Assembly (NCBI GenBank): GCA_012329085.1
Contig: JAAXQB010000101.1
Span: forward strand, 1-26,283
Source of the DNA: Methanosarcinales archaeon
Lineage (GTDB): Archaea; Halobacteriota; Methanosarcinia; Methanosarcinales; Methanosarcinaceae
DNA: 26,283 nt
Direction of reading: 5' to 3'
Each line of letters opens with the position of its first letter. Within the stretch, counting starts at the first letter, position 1. This document shows positions 23,395 through 26,283 of the stretch, piece after piece. The notes beneath the pieces are model-generated. The model was not told the origin of the DNA, did not search any database, and worked only from the letters and a program-made list of their open reading frames with translations. A program made the translations under genes and the position numbers.

Positions 23395-26055
23395 ATGGTG
23401 GATAAAAAACAAGTATATTTTTTCGGTGGCAATAAAACCGAAGGCAATGGAAAATTAAAAAGTCTGCTTGGTGGCAAGGGTGCATACCTTGCAGAAATGG
23501 CATCGCTTGGTATCCCAGTTCCACATGGATTTACTATAACAACAGACACTTGTATGCAATATCTTGATGATGGCAATTTTTCAAAAGAATTACTTGCGCA
23601 GATGGAAGATGCATTAAAAAAATTAGAAACTTCAACTAATAAAAAATTTGGAAATTCAAAAGATCCACTTCTTGTGTCAGTTCGATCTGGTGCTAAAATA
23701 TCTATGCCAGGGATGATGGATACTGTGTTAAATCTTGGATTAAATGATGAGTCTGTGAAAGGACTTGCTACGAAAACAGGTAATGGAAGATTTAGTTATG
23801 ATAGTTATCGTAGATTTCTTGCAATGTTTGGAAATGTAGTTCTTGGCATCAATTCTAGTGGATTTGAATCCATACTTGAATGTAAAAAGACAGAGAATGG
23901 AGTTAAACTCGATACTGAACTTTCAGTTGAATCATTAAAAGAAATTGTTAATGAATTTAAAGATTTAATTAAAAATAAAACTGGAAGGTCGTTTCCACAA
24001 GATACAAAAAAACAGCTTATTATGGCAATACAAGCAGTATTTAAATCTTGGAATATTCCGCGGGCAATCACATATCGAAAATTGCATAAAATTCCTCATA
24101 ATCTTGGAACTGCAGTAAATATTCAATCAATGGTGTATGGAAATATGGGCGAGACTTCTGGAACAGGGGTCGCATTTACTCGAAATCCTGCAACAGGTGA
24201 AAATAAATTATTTGGTGAATATTTGCTTAATGCACAAGGAGAAGATGTTGTAGCAGGAATTAGAACCCCACTTGCAATAGATTCTTTAAAAGAAACCATG
24301 CCAGATATATTTAAAGAATTCATAGGGATTTGTACAAAACTTGAACAACATTTTAAAGATATGCAAGATATTGAATTTACTATTGAAGAAAATAAATTAT
24401 ACATATTACAATCGCGAACTGGCATGCGAACTGTTAGGGCGTCTTTTAAAATTGCGTGTGATATGGTGGATGAAGGTTTAATTGATAAGAATGTTGCACT
24501 TCTTAGGATAAAACCATCTCAAATTGATAGGATGTTGCATCCAAGAATAAGTTCAGATACAAAATATACTGCAATTGCATCTGGGCTTGCAGCATCTCCA
24601 GGGGCTGCCGTTGGAAAAGTTGCATTCACAGCAGAACAAGCAGAACTAATGGCAAAAGATGGAATTAAAACAATACTTGTGCGTACTGAAACATCTCCAG
24701 AGGATATTGATGGAATGAATGCAGCAGAAGGAATTTTAACTGTAAGGGGAGGTATGACTTCACATGCTGCCGTTGTCGCAAGAGGTATGGGAAAACCATG
24801 TGTTACAGGTTGTGGGGATATTGTCATTGATATGAATAAAGGAATTTTTACAGTCAATGGTTTAACTATTAAAGAAGGAGATTTTATAACAATCGATGGT
24901 ACCAAAGGTAATGTAATTCTTGGAAAACTTGAATTAAAATCCGCAGGATTTAGTAAAGAACTTAAAAGAATATTATCATGGGCAAATGAAATTAAATCTC
25001 TTAATATAAGGGCAAATGCTGACACTCCCGAAGATGCAGAACTTGCACGGGCATTTGGAGCGGAAGGTATAGGACTTTGTAGAACTGAACATATGTTTTT
25101 CGGAGATGATAGAATTGCTCTTGCTCGTAAAATGATTATGGCAACAAATGAAACTGTTAGAAAAGAAGCTTTATCAAAACTCCTTCCTATTCAGAAAAAC
25201 GATTTCTTAAAAATATTTAAAGTGATGGATGGATTGCCTGTTACAATTCGACTTCTTGACCCTCCTCTTAATGAGTTTTTGCCAAGTCATGACGACCTTG
25301 TAGAAAAAGTACATGAACTTGAAAAAGAAGCAGAAGCACATCATGAAAAAGAGATAAATGAAATACGGGATATGATTGAGCATTCGTTAGTGCTTAGAGA
25401 AATAAATCCTATGCTTGGACACAGAGGATGCAGACTTGGTATTACTTATCCTGAAATATATGAAATGCAAGTTAAGGCAATTATGGAAGCTGCATGCGAA
25501 CTTAAAAAAGACGGAATTGTAGTAGCTCCTGAAATTATGATTCCCCTTATTTCCAATCTTGCAGAATTGCGTTTTGTCAAAAAAAATATAATCAAAGTGG
25601 CAGAAAAAGTTATAGATGAAGCTGGTATAAAAGTGGATTATCTTATTGGAACAATGATTGAACTTCCAAGGGCTGCAATTACCGCAGATTTAATTGCACA
25701 AGAAGCCGAATTCTTTTCATTTGGAACAAATGATTTAACTCAAACTACTTATGGATTTAGCAGGGATGATGCAGGAAAATTCATTCCATATTATATTGAA
25801 CATGGTGTATTGGATTGCGATCCTTTTTCAACTCTTGATCAAGAAGGAGTAGGGGAATTGATAAAGATTGGTATTAAAAAAGGTAGATCTTCAAGGCCGG
25901 AAATGAAGATGGGAATCTGTGGAGAACATGGCGGAGATTCAGATTCAGTTAAATTTAGTCATGCAATAGGGCTTAATTATGTAAGTTGTTCGCCATATAG
26001 GATACCAATTGCACAACTTGCAGCAGCACAAGCTGTTATTGAAGATAAGAAATAA
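23395..26055 (+). CDS. ppdK: Pyruvate, phosphate dikinase
   Basis: 886 aa, full length for PPDK, which interconverts pyruvate + ATP + Pi and PEP + AMP + PPi. Likely used for gluconeogenic PEP formation or as a PPi-linked reaction in this cytosolic archaeon. The ATP-grasp N-terminal domain begins VYFFGGNKTEGNGKLKSLLG and includes GGKGAYLAEM and SVRSGAKISMPGMMDTVLNL. The swivelling phosphohistidine domain has GGMTSHAAVVARGMGKPC with catalytic H457. The C-terminal PEP/pyruvate TIM barrel has GIGLCRTEHMFF, RLLDPPLNEFLP, GTMIELPRAA, FFSFGTNDLTQTTYGFSRDD and the catalytic C842 in GICGEHGGD. The start is ATG 23395. No adjacent regulatory protein gene (PDRP) is visible. Confidence 0.97.
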   Translation: MVDKKQVYFFGGNKTEGNGKLKSLLGGKGAYLAEMASLGIPVPHGFTITTDTCMQYLDDGNFSKELLAQMEDALKKLETSTNKKFGNSKDPLLVSVRSGAKISMPGMMDTVLNLGLNDESVKGLATKTGNGRFSYDSYRRFLAMFGNVVLGINSSGFESILECKKTENGVKLDTELSVESLKEIVNEFKDLIKNKTGRSFPQDTKKQLIMAIQAVFKSWNIPRAITYRKLHKIPHNLGTAVNIQSMVYGNMGETSGTGVAFTRNPATGENKLFGEYLLNAQGEDVVAGIRTPLAIDSLKETMPDIFKEFIGICTKLEQHFKDMQDIEFTIEENKLYILQSRTGMRTVRASFKIACDMVDEGLIDKNVALLRIKPSQIDRMLHPRISSDTKYTAIASGLAASPGAAVGKVAFTAEQAELMAKDGIKTILVRTETSPEDIDGMNAAEGILTVRGGMTSHAAVVARGMGKPCVTGCGDIVIDMNKGIFTVNGLTIKEGDFITIDGTKGNVILGKLELKSAGFSKELKRILSWANEIKSLNIRANADTPEDAELARAFGAEGIGLCRTEHMFFGDDRIALARKMIMATNETVRKEALSKLLPIQKNDFLKIFKVMDGLPVTIRLLDPPLNEFLPSHDDLVEKVHELEKEAEAHHEKEINEIRDMIEHSLVLREINPMLGHRGCRLGITYPEIYEMQVKAIMEAACELKKDGIVVAPEIMIPLISNLAELRFVKKNIIKVAEKVIDEAGIKVDYLIGTMIELPRAAITADLIAQEAEFFSFGTNDLTQTTYGFSRDDAGKFIPYYIEHGVLDCDPFSTLDQEGVGELIKIGIKKGRSSRPEMKMGICGEHGGDSDSVKFSHAIGLNYVSCSPYRIPIAQLAAAQAVIEDKK

Positions 26056-26067
26056 AAAACTTCTTTA

Positions 26068-26117
26068 ACTCATTCTCAAAGAGAATGAGTGTCTATTATA
26101 TAACTTTACAAGTTATA
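26068..26117 (+). repeat. Type A-like composite repeat, truncated
   Basis: A perfect 10-bp hairpin ACTCATTCTC/GAGAATGAGT around AAA (26068-26090) is followed by TATAACTT / AAGTTATA around TAC (26099-26117). The order and spacing equal those of copy 2 at 18962-19011, but the stem sequence differs on both arms. The right arm stops after TATA where GGGGCTGTCC begins, as if interrupted by an insertion. Confidence 0.85.
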
Positions 26118-26283
26118 GGGGCTGTCCAATAACTAATTTACATTAAAGATGTTGCAGATCTTGTAGATAAATGTTACCGTGATTCATGGAAGCTTGATGT
26201 TGGTCAGATAATGTGGCATGGTGCCAAAATTCCATGCCCACATAATTATGGTAAAACTAGTAAGGATACGCCTTTGACACCTA
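26118..26283 (+). mobile_element. Putative IS end and partial ORF
   Basis: GGGGCTGTCCAATAACTAA (26118-26136) has the look of an IS terminal repeat and cuts into the AT palindrome. From 26133 the plus strand is open in one frame to the end of the window. It begins LIYIKDVADLVDKCYRDSW and ends HNYGKTSKDTPLTP. It has no ATG until internal position 26208, so a transposase-like reading would be 5'-truncated or frameshifted. Base composition is visibly less AT-rich than the flanks. I do not recognise the family. The other end of the element is outside the window. Confidence 0.45.

Overview
Chromosomal segment of a very AT-rich archaeon, almost certainly a methanogen or close relative. The evidence is Mmp10 (the radical SAM enzyme that methylates an arginine of methyl-coenzyme M reductase), archaeal-type DnaG, an OB-fold RPA-like protein, and the archaeal families DUF2551, DUF2111 and UPF0058. 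Family content looks like Methanomicrobia, but no genus can be fixed by reading alone. Coding density is low for an archaeon: I estimate 60-65% from the calls below. Many intergenic gaps are 300-1900 bp and several genes are broken, which fits a genome under relaxed selection, for example a host-associated lineage. That last point is inference.

Layout. Positions 1-2642 hold a winged-helix regulator, then a DUF2551 + wHTH pair. Positions 3153-4187 hold tRNA-Gln(CTG), an RNase Z-like metallo-beta-lactamase (MBL) protein on the minus strand and tRNA-Leu(TAA). Positions 4636-9566 hold a frameshifted GIY-YIG gene, a JAMM metalloprotease, DUF2111, a PD-(D/E)XK nuclease-like protein, mmp10, and a RelB-like antitoxin whose RelE toxin carries two stop codons. 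Positions 9688-13961 hold leuA, a three-OB-fold ssDNA-binding protein and an MFS transporter. A 1.9-kb gene-poor stretch follows. Positions 15891-22970 hold dnaG, UPF0058, a RimI-like acetyltransferase, a small two-TM protein, adenosylhomocysteinase (or S-inosylhomocysteine hydrolase), a PhnP-like MBL protein and a frameshifted methyltransferase. ppdK fills 23395-26055, and an insertion-sequence-like fragment runs off the end.

Most genes are single housekeeping or methanogen genes rather than operons. LeuA (leucine synthesis), Ahc (recycling of SAM by-product, including that from Mmp10 and the methyltransferase) and PpdK (pyruvate/PEP interconversion) are metabolically linked but not co-transcribed.

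The striking content is intergenic. A family of 21-23-nt hairpins with 9-10-bp stems and 3-nt loops (usually TTC or GAA) recurs in nearly every long gap, often in arrays separated by exactly 4 nt (AAAC or GTTT). Stem sequences differ between copies while base pairing is kept. They sit beside a second family of AT-rich 25-29-nt palindromes (GTATATAAYTT arms) and a GAGAAATT/AATTTCTC stem, forming composite elements that recur in both orientations. There is also a ~137-bp MITE-like element with terminal inverted repeats and an 8-bp direct repeat at 6934-7086. I recognise none of these as a described element.
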